From the NCBI RefSeq assembly GCF_031143425.1, contig NC_090437.1, positions 847,243,978 to 847,307,977 of the forward strand: a DNA stretch of 64,000 bases, written 5' to 3'. This document shows positions 1 through 10,374 of the stretch, piece by piece. Source of the stretch: Pleurodeles waltl (taxonomy: Eukaryota; Chordata; Amphibia; Caudata; Salamandridae). A model generated the notes under the pieces. The model did not search any database. It was not told where the DNA came from and saw nothing but the letters and a program-made list of their open reading frames with translations. The position numbers and the translations under genes were made by a program. Numbering within the stretch: the stretch's first letter is position 1; each line of letters starts with the position of its first letter.

Positions 1-127
1 AAATCTTCCTTTTCTGAAATAAACAATAACTAACCAAAGAGAAAAACCATGTACTCATATAAAACTAACCAAACAGAAATGTCCATGCAAATAGAGAATT
101 TTAATACAAAAGAATATATCATATTAT

Positions 128-250
128 ACACATAGACATATAAACATATATACACAACATGTAGAAAAAGAATGAAAAGCCATCAGCCTACACATAAACA
201 TATAAACATATATACACAAAATGTAGAAAAAGAATGAAAAGCCATCAGCC
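128..250. repeat. Tandem duplication, two ~61-bp copies
   Basis: Positions 128-188 and 190-250 are near-identical, differing at only a few bases, and both end in the same AGCCATCAGCC. The units are AT-rich. They directly abut the hammerhead-like motif that follows, so the duplication is probably part of the same retroelement fragment. Confidence 0.85.
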
Positions 251-286
251 GACACGTGTTTCGTCCTGACTGGACTTCTTCAAGGC
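251..286 (-). other. Hammerhead-like motif, probable Penelope-type fragment
   Basis: Read on the minus strand, this stretch has TTGAAGA, then a GTCC/GGAC stem closing a 5-nt loop, then GAAAC and ACGTG. That resembles the CUGANGA - stem II - GAAA core of hammerhead ribozymes. The first core base is changed and one extra A lies before the stem, so activity is doubtful. Related motifs occur near 30887-30931 and 46577-46614. Penelope-like elements are known to carry hammerheads in their terminal repeats; assignment to that family is inference. Confidence 0.4.
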
Positions 287-299
287 TAAAGTATGGCAC

Positions 300-524
300 T
301 CCTAAGGTGGTTGCGTATTACTACAATATGGAAAGGGTCCACTGCAGAGGTTGGATGAACTAAAGTCTTTCAAATATTACTTGATTAATCGATACATTCA
401 GTAGTATTATCTTTGATTTCCTAATCTCTATTAAATCCAGCCACTTGATCTGTATCTCTCCAAATATTAATGGATACTCTCCGTAACCCGGCTTATGCAT
501 TCGAGCGAGTACGCTTCCAGTTAT
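300..524. other. No recognisable feature
   Basis: AT-rich DNA between the hammerhead-like motif and the truncated end of the first Harbinger remnant. I see no coding potential or repeat structure. Confidence 0.6.
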
Positions 525-2378
525 CCATGTCTGCCAGCACCCCTGCTATGGAGATCAGGGTGTTGTTGATGGCCTGCAAGTCCTCCCTGAACCCCTGATA
601 CTGTCCCTCCTGCAGCCGCCAGTTCTCCTGCACATTATCTAGGATCTGGCCCATCGTGTCCTGGGAATGTTGATAGGCTCCCAGGATCTTGGAGAGTGCC
701 TCCTAGAGAGTCGGTTCCCTGGTCCTGTCCTCCCCTGAAGCACAGCAGTCCTCCCAGTGTCCCTGTTGGCCTGTGCCTCTGTCCCCTGAACGGTGTGCCC
801 ACTGCCACTGACCCCAGGTCCCTGATTGTCTTGTGTGCAAGGTGTGTGTGGCCTGGGGTCCCTGTACAGGTGGGCACACTGCTGATTGACGTGTCCTGGG
901 GACAGAGGTTTGGGGATGCTGGGTGGGTGCTGTGGTGTTGGTTCCTGATGGGGGAGGCTCTGTGGTGGTCTGTGACTGGGCTTGGGTGACCGACTGTTAA
1001 AAGGTCCCTGATGGGCCAGGTAGATCGTCCAGATCCTGAGGTCCAGAGTTACTGTCATCACTGTGGGTCTCTTCTGTTAGGGGACTGGATAGTGATGGCA
1101 CCTCCTCTCCAGTGACTTTGGCTGGGGTACCTCTGGGGATGTAAATGATGTACTATGCTTCATGTGTATGACATTTGTACATCCCTGGCTTCCCCTCTGA
1201 CGTTGGTGTTGCCCTGCCAGCTTTTGCTTGTGTATGTTGGTGTATGGTGGGATTGTTAGTTTCTGTATGCTGTGCATGCTCTAGTGATGAGTGTCCATGC
1301 AGGGCTGTGAGGGGTGTCCATGCATTGGTACAGCATGCAGGGCTTGGCATTGAGAGTAGTGTGATGTGATGGTGGAGTGTCTGGGATGGAGTGGAGTGAT
1401 GAGAGTGAGGGTGTGTGATGGCATGCAGGTATGGGGGCTGATAATTGTTGTAAGTTGACTTACCAGAGTCCAGTCCTCCTCCAACTCCGGCCAGGCCCTA
1501 AGGATGCAGTATTGCCAAGACTTGCTCCTCCCATGTTGTAGGGGAGAAGGTGGGGGTCCACCATCAGTCCTCTGTATAGCAAGCTGGTGTCTTGCTGCTA
1601 TGGAACGTACCTTCTCCCGTAGGTCGTTCCACCTCTTCCTGATGTCATCCCTTGTTTTGGGGTGCTGTCCCATGGCGTTTACCCTGTCCACAATCCTCCG
1701 CCATACCTCCATCTTCCTTGCTATTGATATCTGCTGCACCTGTGCTCCAAATAGCTGTGGATCTACCCTGACAATTTCCTCCACCATAACCCTTTGTGGT
1801 GCCATGGGTGTTACGTGATGTGTGTTGGTGAGGGTGTGTTGGGTAATATGTTGGGGTGTGTGATGTGGAGTGCATGAGGGGTGTATGGGTGTGAGTGGTG
1901 TGTGGGTCTAGTTGTCGCAGTGGTCTTTGTGTCAGTCTTGTGCAAATGATTTGTATTCGTAAAGGGTTGTGGTTACTGTGGGTGTTTTATTTTAGTGTGG
2001 GTGTGTGGGTGCGGTGTGTGTATGGGTGTCAGATGTATGTTGTTTGAATTGCCCAATGTGGTGTTGTTTTCTCTGTGGGTGTCCATTGAGTGCGCAGCAG
2101 TATGTACCGCCAATGGTTTACCGCTGTTGAAAGTCTGCTGTGGTGATTCGTGGGTCATAATGTGATGGGCGTTGTTCTATTGGCATAACGGTGTGGATTT
2201 TGAGACCGCCAGTTTATCACTGACCTTTGGTTTGGCGGATTTGTGTATGTGGCTGTATTCTGTCGGATTGGTGTGTGTGTCATAATATGGTGAACAAATA
2301 TCTGCCACTGCGGCGGTAAGTTGGTGGCCGTGAGTGTGGAGGTAAGTGGGATTTTCTGCCAGTGTCATAATGAGGGCC
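525..2378 (-). mobile_element. Harbinger element, partial copy (gene A half only)
   Basis: Matches the outer gene-A end of the two large Harbinger elements of this window. The outer end near 2378 begins GGCCCTCATTATGAC on the minus strand, a diverged form of the GGGGGTCATTCCGAC terminus. GC-rich CCGCC-type subterminal sequence follows, then gene A exon 1 (1805-1464), an intron and exon 2 (from about 1132). Similarity stops near 525 in the coiled-coil part of gene A; transposase, gene B and the other TIR are absent. No flanking duplication can be assigned at the broken side. A deletion derivative or truncated relic. Confidence 0.8.
529..1805 (-). pseudogene. Harbinger gene A (Myb/SANT-like), degenerate
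   Basis: Exon 1 (1805-1464) encodes a Myb/SANT-like trihelix domain closely related to that at 3865-4243, with the shared run IRKRWNDLREKVRS and a donor GTAAGT at 1463. About ten residues are missing just after the MAPQR start compared with the other copies. Exon 2 begins near 1132 after a CCCCAG acceptor and continues as a Pro/Thr/Gln-rich segment in shifted frames, with stops. The C-terminal coiled coil is cut by the end of the element near 525. The family role is DNA binding and assistance to the transposase; this copy cannot make the full protein. Confidence 0.75.
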
Positions 2379-3261
2379 TATGTTCGCCCTGTTTGAATAC
2401 CAAGTCATGCCAACACTCCTGCTGCTTTTCAGTTGTTTTATTGTTGAAGTGTGGGATGAGTTTTTGATTGTATTTTGTATCATATATTTAGTTGATAGTT
2501 TGATGTACTCTATGGAGACAGATGTTCAAAATGTTAAGGCAGCACTACAAAAAGAAAGAGACCATCATGTTTTTGTCAAACTTGACAAGTGAGTATTTCA
2601 TACCAGATAAGCAGGAATTTGGGGGTATATCATTATCTCAAAGGGATGTAAGATGAACAACAAAGGTTCTGCAAACCATGAGCAGAAAATCATGGGTGGC
2701 CTATTCCTACTTCAGTAGAAGCTTACAGAGATTCTTACCCTTTGATAACTTTCATAAAAGATGTATTCATCATTTTCTTAGATATCCAGACCCCCGTACC
2801 AAACTACTTTATAAGGGACTTAATTAAAAAGTGTTTTCTTATGCCCCTATTTCACATCATGAACTTTCATTTTTATGTGGAGACTGATGCTTCATGCAAT
2901 AGAAGTTATGTCTCAGAGAAATGTAAGTGCTGCACATGTACACCCAGCAGCCCATGCTTCTTAGATATTTCCACCAGCAAAGTTGAATTAAACCATTACA
3001 GACAAACAACTTTTAGAGATAGAGAAGACTTTTGAAGAATAGAGGCATTATCTGTTGGGCGCCAAATATACAGTAGAGAAACACACTGACCACAGAAATT
3101 ATCAGTTTTTAAGGTCGGGCAGAGCACTAACTTGAAGGCAGTGAGGTGGTCATTGTTCTTTTCTGATTATGATTTTCTAATAAGTTATACATCTGGTCAC
3201 TGCAACAGTTAGCCAGATGCTCTGTCTAGACAAAATGAGTGTGAATATGAGAATAACACAG
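2379..3261. other. No recognisable feature
   Basis: AT-rich DNA between two Harbinger insertions. Short open frames are present but none has family features, codon structure or splice context that I can support. Confidence 0.6.
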
Positions 3262-3264
3262 TTA

Positions 3265-3280
3265 GGGGGTCATTCCGACC
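3265..3280 (+). repeat. Left TIR of Harbinger copy 1
   Basis: GGGGGTCATTCCGACC, preceded by TTA. It pairs with the inverted right end at 12621-12636 with one mismatch. GC-rich subterminal DNA with several CCGCC/GGCGG motifs follows to about 3540. Confidence 0.9.
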
Positions 3281-3864
3281 TCAGCGGTAAAAGTCGCTTA
3301 TCGCCGGCCAGAAGGCCGCCATAACACCGCCGCGGCCGCGGGAAACCGCCACGGTCATTCTGACCCGCAACTGGCAAACCGCCAAAAACCCGACATCCAC
3401 AAAAGTCCGCCACACCAAAGGTCAGCGGGAAACTGGCGATGACCAAACCTCCACCGTCACGCCAACAGAAATACGCCCATGCCATTCCAACCCACAAATC
3501 CCAGCAGCGGTCTTTCAACCGCGGTATTCCATTGGCGGTACACACCGCCGCGCTCAAAATACACACACCTTTACAAAACACTACCACATTGGATAATTCA
3601 AAATACACACACCTGAGACACATACACACACCACTCCCACACACCCAATTAAATATAAAACACACACCCACATCACCCACAAACCCCTACGACCACAATT
3701 GCGAGTGAAGGACAGAGAGAGACAGCACAGCATAGAGTACACCATCACACAGAGGCAAATCACAACATTACCCACACAATTTCCACGCACAAAACACCAT
3801 ACACCACCACACTCACCACACTCTACAACACATACACCACCCCTCACCTCATCCACACCACCCC
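3281..3864 (+). promoter_or_regulatory. Gene A leader with GGCGG/CCGCC subterminal motifs
   Basis: The first ~270 bp inside the TIR carry many CCGCC/GGCGG motifs in both orientations (for example 3303-3370 and 3510-3550). The rest is a CA-rich leader up to the gene A start. Subterminal repeats are where Harbinger proteins are expected to bind. No TATA box or initiator can be picked with confidence. The gene A ends of the partial copy and of copy 2 hold equivalent sequence. Confidence 0.45.
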
Positions 3865-5358
3865 ATGGCACCCCAAAGACACCCCAGGTTCTCTGACGCA
3901 GAACTCAGGGTCATGGTGGAGGAAATAGTTTGTGTAGAGCCCCAGCTCTTCGGGGCACACGTGCAGCACACCACCATTGCCAGGAAGATGGAGCTATGGA
4001 GCAGAATAGTGGACAGGGTCAACGCTGTGGGACAGCATCCACGCAATCGGGACAACATCAGGAAGCGGTGGAACGACCTACGGGGGAAGGTGCGTTCCAT
4101 GGTATCAAGGCACAACATCGCGGTACAGCGGACTGGTGGCAGATCCCCACCTACTCCCCCAGAATTCACAGCATGGGAGGAGGAAGTCTTGCACATCCTG
4201 CATCCTGAGGGCCTCGCAGGAGTAGGCGGAGGAATGGACTCTGGTAAGTCAAATCTTCACTACTCCATTCCCCCCACCCCACCTGCATGCCAAATCATAC
4301 CCCCACCCTCACCCCCACCCCCATCACACCAACTCCTTGCAAATGGCTCACCATCACATCCCACCCATCCCAAAACCTAGCCCTGCGTGCGTCCCCAAAG
4401 CATGGACACCCATCCCCAAAGCATGCCCACTGCACACACCCATCACCCCCACAAGCCACCGTCACAAAAGCCCCCACAAGGGAATGCCAGCACTGGGGGA
4501 CATGGCCACCCACCCATTACACGAAATGCCACACACAGAAGCAATAACCATACTCTTATACCCCTGCAGGACCCGAACACCACCGCACCACCACAGAGGG
4601 TCCAGAGATGTCCATCCCACCCCCAGAAGAGGCCCCCAGTGATGACAGCAGCTCTGTCTCCCTGGACCCTGATGACCAGCCCGGCCCATCGGGGACCTCG
4701 GGACAGTCGGTTCCCCACAGACAACCACAGGCTACACCAGACCTAACCCCCTCTGAGAACACCAGCACAGCTCCCACCCAGCGGGCCCATGCCTCTGTCT
4801 CCAGGACACGTCAATCAGCGGTGTGTCCACCACTACAGGGCACCCAGGTTGACCCACCACCCCAACAACAACAGGGACCTGGGGGCAGTGGTAGTGGGCA
4901 CACCGTCCAGGGGACAGAAGCCCAGGGAAACAGGGGAACTGGGAGGGCTGCTGTGCGACAGGGGGGGGACAGGCCCAGGGAACCGACTCTCCAAGAGGCC
5001 CTCTCCTCCATCATGGGAGCATACCACCACTCCCAGGAGACGATGGCTACGGTACTGGCCAGGTTCCAGGAGATCCAGGTCATGCAGGAGCAACAGTAAA
5101 TGGGGTTCAGTGAGGAACATTAGTTCCACAATGGGGACCGTCGTCGTGGCCCTAACCCAGATAGTCACCACATTGCGGGACCATGTGGCACCACAAAGGG
5201 CCCCTGTCACTAGCCTGGACCAGGAACAGCCTACCACCTCCGCCGGCGCTAGTGGACAGGTGGCCCCCACACAACGACGGGCCACCAGAACCCCACCTCC
5301 TGCAGAAGAAGAACCACCCCGCAAGCGGAACCTGAGATCTCACAAGAAGACAGAGTAG
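3865..5358 (+). pseudogene. Harbinger gene A: Myb/SANT-like accessory protein, broken
   Basis: Exon 1 (3865-4243) starts MAPQRHPRFSDAELRVMVEE and holds a Myb/SANT-like trihelix domain of about 90 residues, ending at MDSG before a GTAAGT donor. The intron is 4244-4569 (CCCTGCAG acceptor). Exon 2 opens in frame at 4570 and encodes an acidic Ser/Pro-rich linker, then a helical stretch (about 4990-5096) likely to self-associate. An in-frame TAA at 5097-5099 stops it; downstream the conserved C terminus continues in another frame to 5358, ending in a basic, NLS-like PRKRNLRSHKK. So one stop plus a frameshift. In known Harbinger elements the Myb-like partner brings the transposase to DNA and to the nucleus. 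It converges on the transposase gene. Confidence 0.85.
4244..4569 (+). other. Gene A intron
   Basis: Begins GTAAGT and ends CCCCTGCAG with a C-rich tract before it. Joining the flanks keeps one frame. Copy 2 has a matching donor at 59844 and acceptor at 59521 (minus strand), and the partial copy a donor at 1463, so the site is conserved. Confidence 0.8.
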
Positions 5359-5863
5359 GATTGCAAGACCCCGCCAGCAAACGATACCCCCTGATGTCAT
5401 CCCACTGTCCCACATTGTCACCCTGTCCAACCTTGAACTGCCCCTGCTCCATCCTTCCACAGGCATATGGACAATGCACCTGTGCGACTGAGAACTGGAC
5501 TCTGCCATGGACATTACTCCACCATCACCCATCCCCGTTTTACAATCATGTTCCTTAAATTTAGCACTTGAATTAAATCACTTCTTGCACAAAAAAAATC
5601 TGGAGTCTGCTTGTATTTTGAACAAATGTATTAGACATAACGGTGCCAAAATGTTCAGTTACATTGTGATGACAACATACCACTGTCACACAGCTGTAGT
5701 CCATGGGCAAACAAAGCAGAGGTCACGCAGTGGGGACCACAGCTCTGAAAACGGAAGGGAAAGTCACAACTCAGTTAACAGGAACTGGGGGGGGACTCAG
5801 ACAGTAGAGAGGCAGGAGACTTTAAGTAAATGTAAAATGGCGTGGTTGATTCGTACCTGTGTG
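5359..5863. other. Convergent 3' ends of gene A and transposase
   Basis: About 500 bp between the two converging genes of copy 1. It must hold both 3' UTRs. An AATTAAA-type sequence near 5570 could be a weak gene A polyadenylation signal; no clear signal is visible for the transposase. The equivalent region of copy 2 carries a proper AATAAA for gene A at 58511-58506 (minus). Confidence 0.5.
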
Positions 5864-7094
5864 CTACTGAAAATACTGTTGTATCACTGTGTCCCTGTTG
5901 TCTGTGTCGTCCCCGTCGTCCTCCTCCTCTTCACTCTCCACAGGCTCCACAGCTGCTACAACACCACCATCTGGACCATCCTCCTGCAGGAAAGGCACCT
6001 GGCGTCGCAAAGCCAGGTTGTGAAGCATACAGCAGGCCACGATGATATGGCACACCTTCTTTGGTGAGTACATTAGGGATCCCCCTGTCATATGCAGGCA
6101 CCTAAACCTGGCCTTCAGGAGGCCGAAGGTTCTTTCTATAATCCTCCTAGTTCGCCCATGGGCCTCATTGTAACGTTCCTCTGCCCTTGTCCTGGGATTC
6201 CTCACTGGGGTCAGTAGCCACGACAGGTTGGGGTAACCAGAGTCACCTATTAGCCACACACGGTGTCTCTGTAGCTGTTCCATCACATAAGGGATGCTGC
6301 TATTTCGCATGATGTACGCGTCATGCACTGACCCAGGGAACTTGGCATTTACATGGGAGATGTACTGGTCAGCCAAACAGTCCACCTGGACATTCATAGA
6401 ATGATAACTTTTTCTGTTCCTGTACACCTGCTACACTTCCACTGGGGGGAACCAAGGCCACATGGGTCCCATCAATGGCACCAATGATGTTGGGGATATG
6501 TCCAAGGGCATAGAAATCACCCTTCACTGTAGGCAAATCTCCCACCTCAGGGAAAACAATGTAGCTCCGCATGTATTTCATCAGGGCAGACAACACTCTG
6601 GACAAAACCTTAGAAAACATAGGCTGAGACATCCCTGATGATATGGCCACTGTTGTTTGGAATGATCCACTTGCCAAAAAATGGAGTACTGACAGAACCT
6701 GCACTAGAGGGGGAATCCCTGTGTGTTGGCGAATGGGGGACATCAGGTCTGGCTCCAGCTGGGCACACAGTTCCTGTATAGTGCCTCTGTCCAGTCTGTA
6801 TGTAAGTATGACATGTCTTTCTTCCATTGTCGACAGGTCCACCAGCGGTCTGTACACGGGAGGATTCCTCCATCTCCTCGTAAGACCCAGCGGACGGTGC
6901 CTAGGAAGGACAACATGGAGCACAGAGTCAATCAACCCACAGGTACGTTCCCACAGCTTGCACAGTACACGATTCGCTATGCATTGAATGGCTTGTATGA
7001 GTGGCAATGCAAGGCCTAGGCCTGTGTGACGCCGTAGAAATTCAGCCATGTGGGCCCTTGAAATGGCGGCTGCCTGACCTGTGAAGTGTGACAA

Positions 7095-7363
7095 TGGGAT
7101 GTGAGGTCAATGCACTGGCGTGGCACACCGTGGCGGTAGGCGGTCGAAGACCGCGGCGCAAAGCAGCATTGGTTAACATTGAACCCTATGGGTCTCAGGA
7201 GCCAATGACGATGTGCGCCGGCGGTCGCGGTACGCACCGCCGTGGTACGCACCGCCGCGGGCGTGACCGCCATTTTCTACTTGCTTAATCACTCGAGACC
7301 TGATCATCCACAGGAGAGGACCTATACTGCAAGTGCTGCTGTGAATTCGGTCTGGAAGAGACA
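7095..7363. promoter_or_regulatory. Internal GC-rich region upstream of gene B
   Basis: Lies within the transposase intron, just before the gene B start. It has CGGTCGAAGACCG palindromic DNA and repeated CCGCC/GGTACGCACCGCC motifs (7138-7275), similar to the subterminal regions of the element. Copy 2 has the matching region at 56740-56880. Probably the gene B promoter, perhaps bound by the element's own Myb/SANT proteins; that last point is inference. Confidence 0.5.
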
Positions 7364-10013
7364 ATGGCTGCTGCGACTGGGGAAAGGGCCCCTGCCTTCA
7401 CATCTCAGGAATTGGATAAACTTGTTGATGGGGTCCTCCCCCAGTATGCGCTACTTTCCGGTCCTCCAGACCAACAGGTAAGTACACTGGGAGCACGTAG
7501 TATGGGCTATGCCTGTGTTGAGTGGGGTGGATGTAAGATGGTGGGGAGGGGAGCAAATGAGGAGTGCAACGCACGACAGATGAGAGCATGTGCCACATGG
7601 CAAGGTTGGGGAGGGTGGGCCGCGCACATCGACCATGCAGAAAAGTGATTACATTTATTTTTCAACCCTGTACATGTCACATAGGTCAGCGCCCATCAGA
7701 AGATCGACATTTGGCGTGCCATCGCCAAGGACGTCCGGGCCCTGGGGGTCCACAACAGACGGGGCACCCACTGCCGCAAGAGGTGGGAGGACATCCGCCG
7801 CGGGAGCAGAAAGACCGCCGAGGCTCTGCTGGGGATGGCCTCCCAACGTAGGAGGGGTGCCAGTCGTCAATTGACCCCCCTGATGTCCCGGATCCTGGCG
7901 GTGGCCTACCCCGATTTGGATGGGCGCGTGAGGACATCACAGCAGACACAAGGGGGTGAGTATCAGCACATTCCGCTATATTAGCGCACAGTGGAGGCGT
8001 CTGGGTGGGGGAGGAGGGCTGTGGCTATCTCTAGGCCAGGGCGGTTTCTGTAGGCTAGGCCCCTCCGTTAGACATGGCCCTGTGCCCCCGCCCCCCACCT
8101 CTGTAGGGTGCTAAGTACAGCTATCCATGGCCCGGGCTCACCTATGTGTGCATTTGTCGTCCATAGACTTGTAGGCCAAGTCACTATCATTGAGTAGTGT
8201 ACCCCGAGTGCGCGGCGTAGTGCAGGGGGCTTCTGTGTCTGTCCTCTCCGCCAACGGTGCCGCCAATGCATGCACTCAACATGTCTTCCTTTCTTCTCCC
8301 CCCCTTTTTTTTTTTTTCCTGTTCATGTGTGCATTAGCATCATCAGGCGGAGGAGAAGTGGCATCGGCGCACGAGGGAGCTGCATCTCACATGGCCCCGG
8401 AGGGCCATGCAACGGACTCTGATTTCACCAGTGAGACGGAGGGCGAGGGGGGCTCCACAATGGGGACCCGTGGAGACGTCAGCGACACCGACACGTCCTC
8501 GGAAGGGAGCTCCCTTGTGGTGGCGGCAACATCCGTGCCCACTGCAACAACAGGTACAGCCACCACCCAGCGCACCAGCTCCGCCCTCCCAGCAGCCCCT
8601 CAGCTTTCGCCCCGTGCCCGCTCGGCCAGGAAGCCCGGCATCTCCTTCGCCCCTGGCACCTCAGGTCCTGCCCCAGTTACCCCTGCTGCCCTCAGTGCGG
8701 AGATCATTGACCTCCTCCAGACGCTCATGGTTGGGCAGTCTACCCTTTTGAATGCCATCCAGGGGGTAGAAAGGGAGGTGCATCGGAGCAATGCATACCT
8801 GGAGGGCATTCATTCGGGTCAGGCTGCCCATCAGCGATCGTTCAACGCTCTGGCCTCAGCACTGACGGCAGCAATTGTCCCTGTGTCTAGCCTCCCCCCT
8901 CCAACTTCCTCAACCCAGTCCCACTCCCCTCTTCCTCTGCCTATCCCAGACACACCTACTGACCAGCCTGCACACACATCAACACCCAAGGGCAGCTCAT
9001 CCAGACATAAGCACCACAGATCACACAAGAATTCACCCAAGCAACATCCACATGCAGACACAGCAACACCCACTGTCTCCACTGTGTCCCACTCCTCCTC
9101 GTCTCCCTCCTCCCTCCCTGTGACGTCTCCACTCACACCTGCATGCACACCACCATCAGCCAGTACGTCCATCACCACCACACCCACCAGAACAGTCCGC
9201 ACACGTGCAGTCACCACCCCCACTACCATTTACACGTCCCCTGTGTCCTCTCCCAGTGTGTCTGTCACCCCCTCTTCCAAACCACACAAACGCAGGCAGC
9301 CACCCACCCAACAGCCATCCACCTCACGACAGCCTCCGTCACAAGCACCTGCACCCAAAGACAGCACACTTGACTCTCCTACAACCACATCCTCTTCCTC
9401 CACTCCCATACCCACTACAACTACCCGTCCCTGTCTTTCTAAATTGATTTTCCTTTCCAACCTTGACCTCTTTCCAACAACTGACACACCCCCTCCATCT
9501 CGTAAGACTCCAACCAGCACATCACCCACCACAAGCCCTGCACCTACTAGGACCATCGTTCAGGGCTATTGGAGTCCACCAGCTCCTAGGGCAGGAACAT
9601 CGGCCAGCAGCAAGGGGACAGCCAGCCCACCCCCTGGGAAAAGAAGCAAAAAAGGGAAGGGCCGGCGCCACAGGCCTGAGACGGCTGCCCCCAAGGACAC
9701 CAGCCTTGCACCATCACCTGGCCTATCCACCAAGGGAGGCAAGGGCCCCAGAGATTCTTCCAAGGAGGGCAAGGGCCCCAGAGATACTTCCAAGGGAAGC
9801 AAGGGCCCCAGAGAATCTTCCAAGGATGGCAAGGGCCCCAGAGATACTTCCAAGGGAGGCAAGGGCCCCAGAGAATCTTCCAAGGAGGGCAAGGGCAGCA
9901 AGGCGAAGAAGTCCGGCAGCAGGCGAGCTGCCCAGGAGGGCCCCACCAGCCCCATTTGGGGTGTGACGGAGGACACCCAGGAGTCTAGCACAGGAGGGCC
10001 CAGCAAGCGATAG
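7364..10013 (+). CDS. Harbinger gene B: second Myb/SANT-like protein with S/T/P-rich tail, intact
   Basis: Three exons: 7364-7477, 7685-7955 and 8338-10013, with GTAAGT and GTGAGT donors, AG acceptors and matching phases, giving 686 codons without interruption. Exons 1-2 form a Myb/SANT-like domain (FTSQELDKLVDGVLP, then HCRKRWEDIRRGSRKTAEA, then LMSRILAVAYPDLDG), most like proteins annotated as Myb-related partner-of-profilin-like, and distinct from gene A. Exon 3 has an acidic Ser/Thr segment, a helical stretch (about 8700-8880; IDLLQTLMVGQSTLLNAIQG) likely to oligomerise, then about 250 residues rich in Ser, Thr, Pro and His, a 10-residue Lys/Gly/Pro repeat, and a basic C terminus. Expected to be nuclear and DNA-binding. 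Its role in transposition is unknown: it could bind the ends, regulate the transposase or tether chromatin. Copy 2 has a decayed counterpart. Confidence 0.8.
7478..7684 (+). other. Gene B intron 1
   Basis: GTAAGTA donor after CAACAG; CACATAG acceptor before GTCAGCGCCC. Copy 2 keeps the same acceptor (exon starts at 56351, minus strand) and the same GTAAGTA donor context near 56546. Confidence 0.75.
7956..8337 (+). other. Gene B intron 2
   Basis: GTGAGTA donor; acceptor GCATTAG at 8337 after a long C/T tract (8281-8320). Copy 2 has the same acceptor sequence, with the exon starting at 55700 on the minus strand. Confidence 0.75.
9735..9895 (+). repeat. 30-bp coding minisatellite in gene B
   Basis: About five to six 30-bp units, each encoding a 10-residue GKGPRESSKE-like repeat (variants with RDTSKG). 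Units keep the frame, so the array is translated as a Lys/Gly/Ser-rich tail. The corresponding part of copy 2 has an unrelated repeat. Confidence 0.85.
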
Positions 10014-10070
10014 GTCGGATGGCGACTGAGCGGGAATGATTGCCCAGATCTGGTTCCCTAGGAATACAAG

Positions 10071-10370
10071 ACAAGCACCGCTGAACAGGGCCCCGACGTG
10101 AGAAGCACCGCTGAACAAGGCCCCGCCGTGAGAAGCACCGCTGAACATGGCCCCGCCGTGAGAAGCACCGCTGCACAGGGCCCCACCGTGCGAAGCACTG
10201 CTGAACAGGGCCCCGCCGTGAGAAGCACCGCTGAACAAGGCCCCGCCAAGAGAAACACCGCTGAACAGGGCCCCGCCGTGAGAAGCACCGCTGAACAGGG
10301 CCCCGCCGTGAGAAGCACCGCTGAACAGGGTCCCGCCGTGAGAAGCACCGCTGAACAGGGCCCCGCCGTC
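10071..10370. repeat. 30-bp minisatellite, 10 units
   Basis: Ten consecutive 30-bp units built on AGAAGCACCGCTGAACAGGG plus CCCCGCCGTG, with scattered substitutions. It starts about 60 bp after the gene B stop. Not found in copy 2. Confidence 0.9.
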
Positions 10371-10374
10371 TCTG

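Noticed and set aside
6901..7094. Transposase start at 7094
   Set aside because: The frame upstream of 6900 is open only in copy 1. A conserved splice acceptor at this point in both copies and an in-phase 83-nt exon point to intron read-through.
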